A stretch of DNA of 64,000 nt from Streptomyces sp. NBC_01591. GTDB taxonomy: Bacteria; Actinomycetota; Actinomycetes; Streptomycetales; Streptomycetaceae. Below the pieces are notes generated by a model. The model made no database searches. It was not told the DNA's origin and was given only the letters and a program-made list of their open reading frames with translations. Both the position numbers and the translations under genes were made by a program. The DNA is taken from NCBI RefSeq assembly GCF_035918155.1, contig NZ_CP109327.1:7688001-7752000 (forward strand). The letters run 5' to 3'. Positions within the stretch are counted from its first letter, which is position 1, and every line of letters begins with the position of its first letter. Shown in pieces: positions 53,146 to 61,649 of this stretch.

Positions 53146-54009
53146 TCAGCCCTTGCCGATCAGATCCGCCGGGAACGCGCCCGCCGACGCCGCCGTGAAC
53201 AGGAACCCGCGCGCCAGCTCGGTCAGTCGCTCCACACCCTCCGCGCCCAGGTGCTCGTACGGGGCCGCGTCCATCCGGTCCGTGGCCTCCTCCAGCTCCG
53301 TCCGGAGCGCGACGCCCGCCTCCGTCAACTCGCCCTCGGCGTCCAGGAGTCCGCGCCCGCGCAGCCGCTCGCAGGCCTCGTCCCAGTCGCCCCGGCGCCA
53401 GCCCCGGGTGGCGAGCACCCAGCGCGGGGACATCCCCTTGCCGGTCGCCGTGTGGCTGACCAGGGCCTCCAGCGGGTCGAGTCCGGCGGTCAGGAGAGCG
53501 GCGAGGTGGCTGTCGCCGCGGTGTTCGCGCAGCAGCGTGCCGGCGTGCCAGTACGCCAGATGCGGCTCTTCGGGCACCGGGAGATCGGCATGGGCGGCGT
53601 AGAGCGGCCGGGCGTGTCGGGTGCACGCCTCGGCCGCGCGCAGCGCCAGCCCGGCCGCCTCGGCCAGCTCCGGGGAGGCGATGATCTCCTCGCCCAGCAG
53701 TCGCCGCAGGGTGGTGTCGGCGGCGCGCAGCCGGGCGTCCAGGACCGCCTGCGGCGAGGCGACGGACCACACGGCGGGCAGGTGCCGGGCGACGAGGTCG
53801 TGGCTGAAGTTGTAGAACGTCGCGGTGACCGTGCCCGGACCGACGGCACCCATCGCCGCCGAACGCGCGGCGAAGTAGGCGGCGTTCGAGTCGTCGATGC
53901 CGAGTTCCCCGAGCTCCTTGCCGAGGTCGGGGGAGAAGTAGACCGTCGAGTGCAGCGGGTTGATGGCGTTGTGACAGCGGCGTCCGGCGCGAGGCGGCAG
54001 AGTACTCAT
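53146..54009 (-). CDS. SCO6745-family uncharacterised protein
   Basis: This 287-residue all-helical protein matches the actinobacterial SCO6745 family (RRCHNAINPLHSTVYFSPD, GTVTATFYNFSHDLVARHLP, YWHAGTLLREHRGDSHLAAL). Conserved His residues at AINPLH and EHRGDSH could bind a metal or take part in catalysis. Function is unknown. The promoter region has a TetR-type palindrome over the -10 box. Confidence 0.85.
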   Translation of the reverse strand: MSTLPPRAGRRCHNAINPLHSTVYFSPDLGKELGELGIDDSNAAYFAARSAAMGAVGPGTVTATFYNFSHDLVARHLPAVWSVASPQAVLDARLRAADTTLRRLLGEEIIASPELAEAAGLALRAAEACTRHARPLYAAHADLPVPEEPHLAYWHAGTLLREHRGDSHLAALLTAGLDPLEALVSHTATGKGMSPRWVLATRGWRRGDWDEACERLRGRGLLDAEGELTEAGVALRTELEEATDRMDAAPYEHLGAEGVERLTELARGFLFTAASAGAFPADLIGKG

Positions 54010-54015
54010 GAGGGC

Positions 54016-54035
54016 ACATTACCGACCGGTCGGTA
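54016..54035 (-). promoter_or_regulatory. -10 box overlapped by a perfect TetR-type palindrome
   Basis: On the minus strand TAATGT (54016-54021) is six bases from the ATG. The perfect 16-base palindrome TACCGACCGGTCGGTA (54020-54035) touches it, so binding there would block transcription. Confidence 0.65.
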
Positions 54036-54142
54036 CGCCCGGTAACCCCGGGCGGCACCGAAATTGCGGCGGCCACGGCATGGCAGAAAAGGTGGGTTCT
54101 TCGTCATTGCGGCCATATCCCGGGCCGACCAGGATGGCGGTC

Positions 54143-55270
54143 ATGACGCAGCGATCCGTACTCGTCGTCCTCTACGACGGCGTCCAGAGCCTCGATGTCA
54201 CCGGACCGGTGGAGGTCTTCGCCGGGGCCTCCCGTTTCCCCGGGGCCGGATATGAACTGCGCACCGCCTCGCTCGACGGCGCCCCGGTCCGCACCTGCAG
54301 CGGCCTCGTCCTCGTCCCGGACAGCAGCCTCGCCGACGCCGAACCGCCCCATACCCTCCTCGTCCCCGGCGGCGAGGGCACCCGCGCCCCCGACCCGGCA
54401 CTGGGGCCTGTCCGGCGGATCATGGCCGGGGTCGCGGCGTCTGGCACGGCACCTCGCGGCGTTGCCGAAACGTCCGAATAGCTCCGCTATTAAGACGCTC
54501 CGGCGCCTTGCGATGCACCGCACCAGACGCCGCGCCCTGTCCGACCCTGATCCGCCGGACAGGCCCTAGTCGACTGGCTGCGGGAACACGCCCCGCACGC
54601 CGAACGGCTCGTCTCCGTCTGCACGGGCGCACTGCTGCTCGCCGGGGCCGGACTGCTGGACGGGCACCGGGTGACCACGCACTGGACGGTCTGCGACCAC
54701 CTCGCCCGCAACCACCCGGCCGTCGAGGTCGACCCGGACCCGATCTTCGTACGTGACGGCAGGCTGGCCACCTCCGCCGGAGTCACCGCCGGTATCGATC
54801 TGGCCCTCGCGCTCGTCGAGGAGGACCACGGCAGGGACATCGCGCTCACCGTCGCCCGGCACCTCGTGGTCTTTCTGCGCAGGCCCGGCAACCAGGCCCA
54901 GTTCAGCGCCCAGCTCGCCGCCCAGACCGCCCGGCGCGAACCGCTGCGCGAGGTCCAGCACTGGATCACCGAGAACCCCGGCGAAGACCTCTGCGTCGAG
55001 GCGCTCGCCGCCCGTGTCCGCCTCTCGCCGCGTCATTTCGCGCGCGCCTTCCACGCCGAGACGGGCCTCACACCGGGCCGTTACGTCGACCGCGTACGCC
55101 TCGAACAGGCCCGCAGGCTGCTGGAGGACACCACCGACGGTGTCACCGGCATCTCACGCGCCTGCGGATACGGCACCCCGGAGGCCATGCGCCGCGCGTT
55201 CATCAAGGCACTGGGCACCGCCCCCGCCGAATACCGCCGACGCTTCCGCACCCATCCCGCCACCGATTGA
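54143..55270 (+). pseudogene. GlxA-like AraC-family regulator interrupted by a miniature element
   Basis: Two parts of one gene are visible. Codons 54143-54403 encode the first 87 residues of a DJ-1/PfpI-type domain (VVLYDGVQSLDVTGPVEVFA). After a 165-base insert, 54569-55270 encodes the rest (WLREHAPHAERLVSVCTGAL, GVTAGIDLALALVEEDHG) and the AraC helix-turn-helix pair (VRLSPRHFARAF, ISRACGYGTPEAMRRAF). Removing the insert gives a normal 320-residue protein in frame. The insert holds a stop (54479-54481), so the gene cannot make a full protein. Intact relatives respond to nitrile, thiol or other signals and often control the adjacent DJ-1 gene. Confidence 0.9.
54404..54566. mobile_element. 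163-bp miniature inverted-repeat element (MITE-like) inside the AraC gene
   Basis: Both ends carry the same 19-base inverted repeat, GGGCCTGTCCGGCGGATCA (54404-54422; complement at 54548-54566). Inside are further complementary arms (GCGGCGTCTGG/CCAGACGCCGC) and a tip AATAGC-TCC-GCTATT at 54477-54491. It has no coding capacity. Flanks read CTG on the left and TAG on the right, so any target duplication is short and imperfect. The ends look like those of IS5-type elements, but the parent is not in the window. Confidence 0.85.
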
Positions 55271-55318
55271 CGCTTGACGACTCGACCGTTCGACCGCTCG
55301 ACCACGAAAGGGAACCCC

Positions 55319-55954
55319 ATGCAGATCGCCATCGTCCTCTTCGACCGCTTCACCGCACTCGACGCGGTGGGCCCGCACGAAATGCTCGCCCGCACCCCCG
55401 GCGCCGAGACCGTGTTCGTCGCCGAACGGACCGGCCCCGTGCGCAACGACACCGACAGCCTCACGCTCGTCGCCGACAAGACCTTCGCCGATGTGCCGGC
55501 GCCGGACGTGGTGGTCGTGCCCGGCGGCCCCGGCCAGCGCGACCAGATGGAGAACGAGGCGCTGCTCGGCTGGCTGCGCACCGCCGACGCCACCAGCACC
55601 TGGACCACCTCCGTCTGCACCGGCTCGCTGCTGCTCGCCGCGGCCGGACTGCTGACGGGCCGGCGGGCCACGTCGCACTGGCTCCTGCTGGACGTCCTGG
55701 CGGAGCTCGGCGCCGAGCCGACCGGCGAGCGCGTCGTCATCGACGGCAAGTACGTCACCGCGGCGGGCGTCTCCTCCGGCATCGACATGGGGCTCACCCT
55801 GGCGGGCCGGATCGCGGGCGACGAGCACGCCCTGGCCGTACAGCTGCTGACCGAGTACGACCCGCAGCCGCCGTACGACGCGGGCTCGCCGGAGAAGGCC
55901 CCGGCGGCCATGGTGGAGAAGTTCCGTGCCCAGCGCCACTACCTCCTCCAGTAG
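55319..55954 (+). CDS. DJ-1/PfpI-family protein (isonitrile hydratase-like)
   Basis: This 211-residue protein is a single class I glutamine-amidotransferase-like domain. The nucleophile elbow is SVCTGSLLLAAAG, with Cys101, and the acidic residue lies in DAVGPHEML. It is closest to the isonitrile hydratase/DJ-1 type that converts or binds small reactive compounds. AAGGGA precedes the ATG. It follows the disrupted AraC gene by 48 bases, so its activator has probably been lost. Confidence 0.87.
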   Translation: MQIAIVLFDRFTALDAVGPHEMLARTPGAETVFVAERTGPVRNDTDSLTLVADKTFADVPAPDVVVVPGGPGQRDQMENEALLGWLRTADATSTWTTSVCTGSLLLAAAGLLTGRRATSHWLLLDVLAELGAEPTGERVVIDGKYVTAAGVSSGIDMGLTLAGRIAGDEHALAVQLLTEYDPQPPYDAGSPEKAPAAMVEKFRAQRHYLLQ

Positions 55955-55978
55955 GGCGCGGGCCGTGAGGTCCTGGTC

Positions 55979-56737
55979 TCAGGCCCCGGTCGTCCAGGTG
56001 AACCGCGGCGCGCGCCGCTCCAGAAAGGCGGCGACACCCTCGGCGGTGTCGCCGCTGCGGCGTGCCTGCTCCGCCCAGTACGCGTCCCGGTCCGCGCGCC
56101 CGGCGGCGAACTCCTTCGCCGCCGCCTGCGTCAGCTGCGAGCGGGAGGCCAGGGTCCGCACGTACGCGTCGACCCGCTTCTCCAGCTCGCCGGCCGGCAG
56201 CACCTCGTCGACCAGACCGGTACGCAGCGCCCGCGCGGTGTCGATCAGCTCGCCGGAGAACAGCAGATGCTTCGCCGTGGCCGGGCCGGTCAGCGCCACC
56301 AGCCGCCGGGTCGACGACGCGGCGTACACGATGCCGAGCTTGGCCGGCGTGACACCGAAGGACGCGCCCTCCTCTGTGAACCGCAGATCGCAGGCGGCCG
56401 CCAGTTGGCTGCCACCGCCCACGCAGTAACCCCGGATCACCGCGAGCGTCGGCCTGGGAAACGCGGCCAGCGCCTCCTCGGCCGCCACGGCGAGTGCCTG
56501 CGGATCGTCCGCCGGGTCCCGGAGCGAGGAGATGTCCGCTCCGGCACAGAAGGTGTCCCCGGCGCCCGTCAGCACCAGCACCCGGACCGCGGGGTCGGCC
56601 GCCAGCCGCTTCAGCAGACCGGGCAGCGCGCTCCACATCGCGGCCGTCATCGCATTGCGTTTGGCGGGGTTGCTGATCACGACGGTGGCGACGCCGTCCG
56701 CGACGGCGTGCTCCAGCCCGGGTTCCGTACGGTCCAT
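55979..56737 (-). CDS. Enoyl-CoA hydratase/isomerase family protein
   Basis: This 252-residue crotonase-fold protein has the oxyanion-hole regions NPAKRNAMTAAMW and AGADISSL, plus RGYCVGGGSQLAAACDLRF. The second catalytic Glu position reads FGVTPAKLGIVYAA, which fits hydratases only loosely, so the specific reaction is unknown. TAGCAT (minus strand, 56745-56750) is seven bases from the ATG. Confidence 0.87.
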   Translation of the reverse strand: MDRTEPGLEHAVADGVATVVISNPAKRNAMTAAMWSALPGLLKRLAADPAVRVLVLTGAGDTFCAGADISSLRDPADDPQALAVAAEEALAAFPRPTLAVIRGYCVGGGSQLAAACDLRFTEEGASFGVTPAKLGIVYAASSTRRLVALTGPATAKHLLFSGELIDTARALRTGLVDEVLPAGELEKRVDAYVRTLASRSQLTQAAAKEFAAGRADRDAYWAEQARRSGDTAEGVAAFLERRAPRFTWTTGA

Positions 56738-56817
56738 GTGCCGGATGCTATCCGTACGGTTCGAACCTATGATCAAGAAGGGGTCGCCGACCAGGCACGC
56801 ACCATGAGGAGCTTCCC

Positions 56818-57441
56818 GTGGCCGATCCCGCAACCGAGAGCAGGAGGCTGAGCCGCAGTTTCGGCTGGCTCGCCCTGCTCGGCACGCTTCTCGTCGTGGC
56901 CGGCCTCGTCGGTCTCGTCTACACCGGCGTCGCGACGCTGACCTCGATGCTCCTGTTCGGCTGGCTGCTGCTGATCGGCGGCATCGTCGGGCTGCTGCAC
57001 GCCATCGATTCCCGCGGCACCGACTATTTCTGGCTGGGCGTCGTGGTGGCCGCGCTGAACATCGCCGCCGGAATCGTCGTCATCCGCCACCCGCAGGGCA
57101 CTGCCGAAGCGCTGACGATGTTCGCCGCACTGCTCTTCCTGACCGGCGGGGTGTTCCGCCTCGTGGGCAGTGTCGTGGTGCGGGGCCCGCAGTTCGGCTG
57201 GACGCTGCTGCAAGGAGCCTTCGGCCTGCTGCTGGGACTTCTGGTGCTCTTCGACTGGCCGCACAGCAGCCTCTACGTACTGGGGCTCTTCTTCTCGCTG
57301 GCTCTGCTCTTCGACGGGCTCGGTCTGATCGCGATGGGGGTGGGCGGCCGCCGCATCGTCTCGATGGTCTCGGAACAGAGGGTGACCGAAGAGCTGCCCG
57401 ACTCACCCCGGGGAGACGATCAGAAGCGGTCCAAAGATTGA
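56818..57441 (+). CDS. HdeD/DUF308-family membrane protein
   Basis: This 207-residue protein has six hydrophobic helices in three repeated pairs (FGWLALLGTLLVVAGLVGLVY, FAALLFLTGGVFRLVGSVVV, FFSLALLFDGLGLIAMG), as in the acid-resistance protein HdeD. The reading frame begins at the GTG at 56818 with AGGAG. The C-terminal 30 residues are charged and probably cytoplasmic. Function in the actinomycete is unknown. Confidence 0.88.
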   Translation: MADPATESRRLSRSFGWLALLGTLLVVAGLVGLVYTGVATLTSMLLFGWLLLIGGIVGLLHAIDSRGTDYFWLGVVVAALNIAAGIVVIRHPQGTAEALTMFAALLFLTGGVFRLVGSVVVRGPQFGWTLLQGAFGLLLGLLVLFDWPHSSLYVLGLFFSLALLFDGLGLIAMGVGGRRIVSMVSEQRVTEELPDSPRGDDQKRSKD

Positions 57442-57576
57442 GTCTTTGGTGTCCCGTCCGGTCAAAATCCGTCGATAGAGGCTGAATTCTGTTCAGTGGC
57501 ACGGCCTGGGCCGACTACGCCCCGCACTCTGTACTCGACGTGCTGTCACCACCGAGTGGAGAGCGGGTACCGGACT

Positions 57577-58032
57577 ATGGAGAGCCGCGGGAGTGTCCCC
57601 GCCCGGCCCGTGTCGTACGAGGGAGTCTGGCGGTTCACCGCCCCGGCCGTGGACGTCTCCGTACCGCAGGCCCGGCACGCGGTACGCGATCTGCTGAAAC
57701 GCCAGGGCGTGCCGATCGACGACGACGTCGCCGAGGGTCTGCTGCTCATCGTCTCCGAGCTGGTCACCAACGCGGTGAAGCATGCCGCGCTGCTCTCGCC
57801 GGAGCTCGCGGTCGAGGTGGCCGTCGGCGAGGAATGGATCAGGGTGTCCGTCGAGGACAACCATCCCTACCGTCCGACGGCCCTGGAGACGGACTACGCG
57901 CAGACCGGCGGGCGCGGTCTGCTGCTGGTCCGGGAGATCACCCGGGAAGCCGGCGGGGCCTGCGATGTGGAGCACACCGCAGGCGGCGGAAAGATCATCT
58001 GGGCGGCGCTGCCGCTGAGTCCGCGGCTCTGA
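57577..58032 (+). CDS. ATP-binding anti-sigma-type regulatory kinase-like protein
   Basis: This 151-residue protein has the HATPase motifs of RsbW/SpoIIAB-type proteins: LLIVSELVTNAVKHA (N-box), VEDNHPYRP (G1-type) and TGGRGLLLVREIT (G2-type). Such proteins bind sigma or anti-anti-sigma factors; partners are not encoded nearby. I chose the ATG at 57577; upstream readings contain no family residues. The gene has its own gap of 135 bases after HdeD. Confidence 0.88.
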   Translation: MESRGSVPARPVSYEGVWRFTAPAVDVSVPQARHAVRDLLKRQGVPIDDDVAEGLLLIVSELVTNAVKHAALLSPELAVEVAVGEEWIRVSVEDNHPYRPTALETDYAQTGGRGLLLVREITREAGGACDVEHTAGGGKIIWAALPLSPRL

Positions 58033-58041
58033 CCGCCCGCA

Positions 58042-58075
58042 GGGCCTGTCCGGCGGATCAGGGCCGGACAGCCCC
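58042..58075. repeat. Short palindrome carrying the terminal repeat of the miniature element
   Basis: The exact 19-base end of the element at 54404 appears at 58042-58060 and is followed by its near-complement, forming a hairpin. It may be a remnant or solo end, and could now act as terminator between convergent genes. Confidence 0.75.
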
Positions 58076-58107
58076 TACCCGCCGGCGCACCCGGGACCGT
58101 CCGTCCG

Positions 58108-58701
58108 TCACCAGCCCGCGGACGGTCCGGTCAGCTCCCTGATCGCCGGGCGCGCGGCGTCCAGCACCGTCATGAACCAGGCCGAGAACGGCGATCGGGC
58201 GTGCCGCTCGGCGAGCTCGTCGGCCGTCACGAACGCGGTCTCGCCGACCTCCTCCGGGTCCGGGTCCAGCCGGTCCTGTGCCATTCCCACGAAGAGATGG
58301 TTGAACTCTTGCTCCACCAGACCGGAGGCCGGGTCGGGGTGGTTGTAGCGGACCGTGCCCGCCTCGGCCAGCAGGGAGGGCGAGATCCCCAGCTCCTCGT
58401 GGGTCCGCCGGGCGGCGGCGGCGAAGGGCGCCTCACCGGGGTAGGGGTGACCGCAGCAGGTGTTCGACCAGACACCGGGGGAGTGGTACTTGCCGAGCGC
58501 ACGACGCTGGAGCAGCAGCCTGCCCTGCTCGTCGAAGAGGAAGACCGAGAAGGCGCGGTGCAGTTGACCGGGCGGCTGATGGGCGGCGAGCTTCTCCGCC
58601 GTACCGATGGTGGTGCCGTCCTCGTCGACCAGTTCGAGCATGATCACTTCTGCTGTGCCGTTCGACGAGCTGTGCGCCGCGGTGGCTGGTGTGGTCGGCA
58701 T
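58108..58701 (-). CDS. idi: Isopentenyl-diphosphate delta-isomerase, type I
   Basis: This 197-residue Nudix-fold enzyme interconverts isopentenyl and dimethylallyl diphosphate. NTCCGHP (catalytic Cys83), the EEL-type metal helix (HEELGIS) and VEQEFNHLF with the catalytic Glu are present. I start at 58701 (MPTTPATAAH) because AAGGATGGGT gives correct spacing, and the S. coelicolor protein starts there. The ATG at 58707 overlaps the ribosome site. It stands alone, as in other Streptomyces. Confidence 0.95.
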   Translation of the reverse strand: MPTTPATAAHSSSNGTAEVIMLELVDEDGTTIGTAEKLAAHQPPGQLHRAFSVFLFDEQGRLLLQRRALGKYHSPGVWSNTCCGHPYPGEAPFAAAARRTHEELGISPSLLAEAGTVRYNHPDPASGLVEQEFNHLFVGMAQDRLDPDPEEVGETAFVTADELAERHARSPFSAWFMTVLDAARPAIRELTGPSAGW

Positions 58702-58848
58702 ACCCATCCTTCGCTATGGTCCCGGCCCGGTGCGCCGGTCCCGTCGAGTCTGCTCAAGTCTGCCGTACAAAAGCCGCTTGTCCGCACCTCGGGGGGTGGT
58801 ATGTCCGGTCCCGCCGCACCACGGGGCGCGGCGGGACCGGACGGCACG

Positions 58849-60117
58849 TCAGACGCCGAAGGCAGCCGGGTAGTGGATCGTGCCCTGCGGCACCGGCGCG
58901 GAGTCGTCGAGCACCAGGGCCATCATGGCCTCGTCCGGGACGCCGAAGCCCGGCCGGATCCCGTAACGCGACGCCGGTACGAAACCGAACCTCGGGTAGT
59001 ACTCGGGATGACCGAGCACCAGGACGAGTGACTCGCCGCGCAGCCTGGCCGCGTCGAGCACCGCCCGCACCACGGCATGCCCCGCACCCCGGCGCTGGTG
59101 CTCCGGGACCGTGGCCACCGGGGCCAGCGCGAGAGCCGGCGCGTCCCCGACCCGGCACCGGGTCAGCAGGGCGTACGCCGCGATGTCCCCGTCCGGGCCG
59201 TCCGTCGCGACCTGGCCGAGGCCGGGCAGCCAGGCCGACGGATCGGCGCGCAGCGCGTCGACGAGAGCGGCCTCGTCCGGCGTCGGGAACGCGGCGGCGT
59301 TGACCGTGTGCACGGCCGCCGCGTCCGCCGCCGTCTCCGGCCGGGTCGTCCAGCGGGGGTCGACGGGGCGCAGCACATAGCCGGCGTAGCCGTACTCCGT
59401 GCCGTGGTCGCGCCGCATGGCCAGCTCCTCGCGGGTCGCCGCGAGCGCCCACTCCATACCGGGAGTCGATGCGTCGGCGGCCTCGACGTGCTCGGCGAGC
59501 GGGACGTAGTACTCGTCCCAGTCGCTGTCGGGCTGCACCAGCGCCCCGAGGACGTGGTAGCCGGCCGCCACGGCCGCCGCGGTGTTGCCCGCCACGGGGC
59601 GCATCGACGTCTCCTGCTCCCAGAAGGCGCGCGCCTCGGCCGTCGGCGCGTCCGTCGTCCAGACGCACTCGCTGACGACCAGGGAGCCGCCCGGGGCGAG
59701 CAGCCGCTTCCAGCCACGCAGTGCGGTGTCGAAACCGATGATGTACGCCGACCCCTCGGCCCAGACGAGGTCGAACGACCCGTCGGGGAAGTCGGGGCCG
59801 GACAGCTCGGAGATGTCGGCCCGGACCGTACGGACGCGGTCGCCGAGCCCGCGGGCGTCGGCCGCCTCGCGCAGTTCGTCGAGGAACGGCTGGTGGAGGT
59901 CGACGGCGGTCACCTCGGCACCCGCCTCCGCGGCGAGGAGCAGCGCGGCGCGGCCGGGCCCGCAGCCCAGATCCAGGACGCGCGGACGGCGCGGCGACGG
60001 GCCGGTGAGCTCCAGCAGCCGTCGGGTGGTGGCATCGGAGCCGGGGCTCTGCCGGGGCAGGCCGTGATGCAGGGAGAAGAACGCCTCGGTACGGACGGCG
60101 CGGTCGTTGTCGGTCAA
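58849..60117 (-). CDS. Fused SAM methyltransferase and GNAT acetyltransferase
   Basis: This 422-residue protein has two catalytic domains. Residues about 15-250 form a class I methyltransferase (VLDLGCGPGRAALLLAAEAG, VTAVDLHQ, SGPDFPDGSFDLVWAEG). Residues about 255-422 form a GNAT acetyltransferase with the acetyl-CoA loop EHQRRGAGHAVVR. Substrates are unknown. A possible small leader ORF and ribosome site lie 130 bases upstream. Fusion of these two enzyme types is unusual. Confidence 0.88.
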   Translation of the reverse strand: MTDNDRAVRTEAFFSLHHGLPRQSPGSDATTRRLLELTGPSPRRPRVLDLGCGPGRAALLLAAEAGAEVTAVDLHQPFLDELREAADARGLGDRVRTVRADISELSGPDFPDGSFDLVWAEGSAYIIGFDTALRGWKRLLAPGGSLVVSECVWTTDAPTAEARAFWEQETSMRPVAGNTAAAVAAGYHVLGALVQPDSDWDEYYVPLAEHVEAADASTPGMEWALAATREELAMRRDHGTEYGYAGYVLRPVDPRWTTRPETAADAAAVHTVNAAAFPTPDEAALVDALRADPSAWLPGLGQVATDGPDGDIAAYALLTRCRVGDAPALALAPVATVPEHQRRGAGHAVVRAVLDAARLRGESLVLVLGHPEYYPRFGFVPASRYGIRPGFGVPDEAMMALVLDDSAPVPQGTIHYPAAFGV

Positions 60118-60178
60118 CGTGGGAACCCTTGTGTACGAGGGCTCCGGCCAACGTGTCGACCCGGTGAGAGTCGGGGTG

Positions 60179-60247
60179 CTAGCCGAGAACCCGGGAGATG
60201 AGGAAGGACCGGATGCTGCGCCGGGCGGGCGCCGTCGCGACGGTCAT
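60179..60247 (-). CDS. Candidate short ORF (22 aa) upstream of the methyltransferase-GNAT gene
   Basis: A 22-residue, Arg-rich frame (MTVATAPARRS, ending in LISRVLG) has a strong AGGAG ribosome site nine bases upstream. It ends 62 bases before the methyltransferase start. I do not recognise it; it might be a leader peptide or only a chance frame. The ribosome site is the main support. Confidence 0.35.
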   Translation of the reverse strand: MTVATAPARRSIRSFLISRVLG

Positions 60248-60327
60248 CAACCTCAGCTCCTCTCTCGCACATGGGGAGGCCGAACGCCTCTGCGAATACC
60301 CTACACGGCCCCTCCGGACGGGGATCT

Positions 60328-61269
60328 TCAGTGGCAGAGCCTGGCCTCGTGCTCGGCATGGCCGCTCGGCTCCAGCTGGAAGGTGCAGTGCTCCACGTCG
60401 AAGTGGACGCCGAGGCAGCCCTGCAGCTCATGGAGGAGCTTCTCGTGCCCGATCGAGTCGAGCATGTCCTGGCGCACCACCACATGGGCCGAGAGCACCG
60501 GCATCCCCGAGGTGATCGTCCAGGCGTGCAGGTCGTGGACGTCCAGCACCCCGGGCAGGGCGGTGATGTGGGCCCGTACCTCGCCCATGTCGACCCCCTT
60601 GGGCGCCGACTCCAGCAGCACATTGAGCGTCTCCCTGAGCAGCTTCACGGTACGGGGGACGATCATCAGGCCGATCACCAGCGAGGCGATCGGGTCGGCG
60701 GCCTGCCAGCCGGTGGCCAGGATGATCCCCGCCGAGATCAGCACCGCGAACGAACCGAGCGTGTCCGCGAGCACCTCCAGATAGGCGCCGCGGACATTGA
60801 GGCTGTCCTTCTGTCCGCGCATCAGCAGCGACAGCGACACCATGTTGGCGACCATGCCGACCAGGGCGAAGGCGATCGTCAGCCCGCCCCTGGTCTCGGC
60901 CGGGGTGATGAAGCGCTCGACGGCCTCGAAGAGCAGGAAGCCGCCCACGCCGAGCAGCAGCAGACAGTTGGCCAGCGCGGCGAGGATCTCGGCGCGGGCG
61001 TAGCCGAAGGTGCGGTTCAGTCCGGCCGGCCGGTTGGCGAAGTGGATCGCCAGCAGCGCCATGCCCAGGCCGAGGGCGTCGGTCGCCATGTGGGCCGCGT
61101 CGGCGATCAGCGCCAGCGAGTCGGCGAGCACACCGCCGACGATCTCCACGACCATCACGGTGAGTGTGATGCAGAGCGCGATCCGCAACCGTCCCTTGTA
61201 CGCGGCGGCTGCCGTGCCGGTGGGCGGCGGCCCGCCGTGTGTGTGCCCGTGGTCGTGCCCTGCCCCCAT
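60328..61269 (-). CDS. Cation diffusion facilitator (zinc/metal exporter)
   Basis: This 313-residue protein exports divalent metal in exchange for protons. The N-terminus is His-rich (GAGHDHGHTHGG), six helices follow, and the C-terminal ferredoxin-like domain (VLDVHDLHAWTITSGMPVLS) senses metal. The metal site is DAAHMATD in helix 2. In helix 5 the usual His-x3-Asp reads GAYLEVLADTLGS, with Glu in the His place, as in some actinobacterial members. GGGAGG precedes the ATG. Confidence 0.92.
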   Translation of the reverse strand: MGAGHDHGHTHGGPPPTGTAAAAYKGRLRIALCITLTVMVVEIVGGVLADSLALIADAAHMATDALGLGMALLAIHFANRPAGLNRTFGYARAEILAALANCLLLLGVGGFLLFEAVERFITPAETRGGLTIAFALVGMVANMVSLSLLMRGQKDSLNVRGAYLEVLADTLGSFAVLISAGIILATGWQAADPIASLVIGLMIVPRTVKLLRETLNVLLESAPKGVDMGEVRAHITALPGVLDVHDLHAWTITSGMPVLSAHVVVRQDMLDSIGHEKLLHELQGCLGVHFDVEHCTFQLEPSGHAEHEARLCH

Positions 61270-61649
61270 GGGGAACGCCTCCCGTTCGTCTCGCGGTCCC
61301 GGACGCGATCGCCCGGGCACTGCCAGTGAACTACGGGTGGGGGGTATCCGGCAACACGGTACTGAACACCGTTGTCATATGCTCTGACCTGCGGAAATGC
61401 TTGCAGTTCAGGGCGTCGGCGCGATGAGGCGGAACGGGACCGCGCCCTCGCGTTTTGTCAGTCGAGGCGGCGATCGACGATGATGATCGCGGGCGGCGTC
61501 GCATGATGCCGCTCCACCCCGAACAGAGCGCAAACGGTCAGTGAACTCGCGCTTCCGTTCATCCGATAGCCTCTGCCGACGTGCCGCCGGCCCGCATCCG
61601 GGCCGCACTGTCGCGCGCCGACCCCGTCAGCACCAAGGAGTGAGTTCGT
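61270..61649. promoter_or_regulatory. Intergenic region between CDF gene and CDP-alcohol phosphotransferase gene
   Basis: This 380-base region contains two divergent promoters. TAGCCT at 61567-61572 may be the -10 box for the right-hand operon. No gene with coding character was found, and the remainder shows nothing recognisable. Confidence 0.4.

Noticed and set aside
50425..54045. 1206-codon open frame on the plus strand
   Set aside because: It is antisense to Tex and the SCO6745-family gene; its protein is Arg/Gly/Pro-rich and matches no family.
61300..61390. Partial repeat upstream of the CDF gene as a metal-regulator box
   Set aside because: The two half-sites match too poorly to support an operator.
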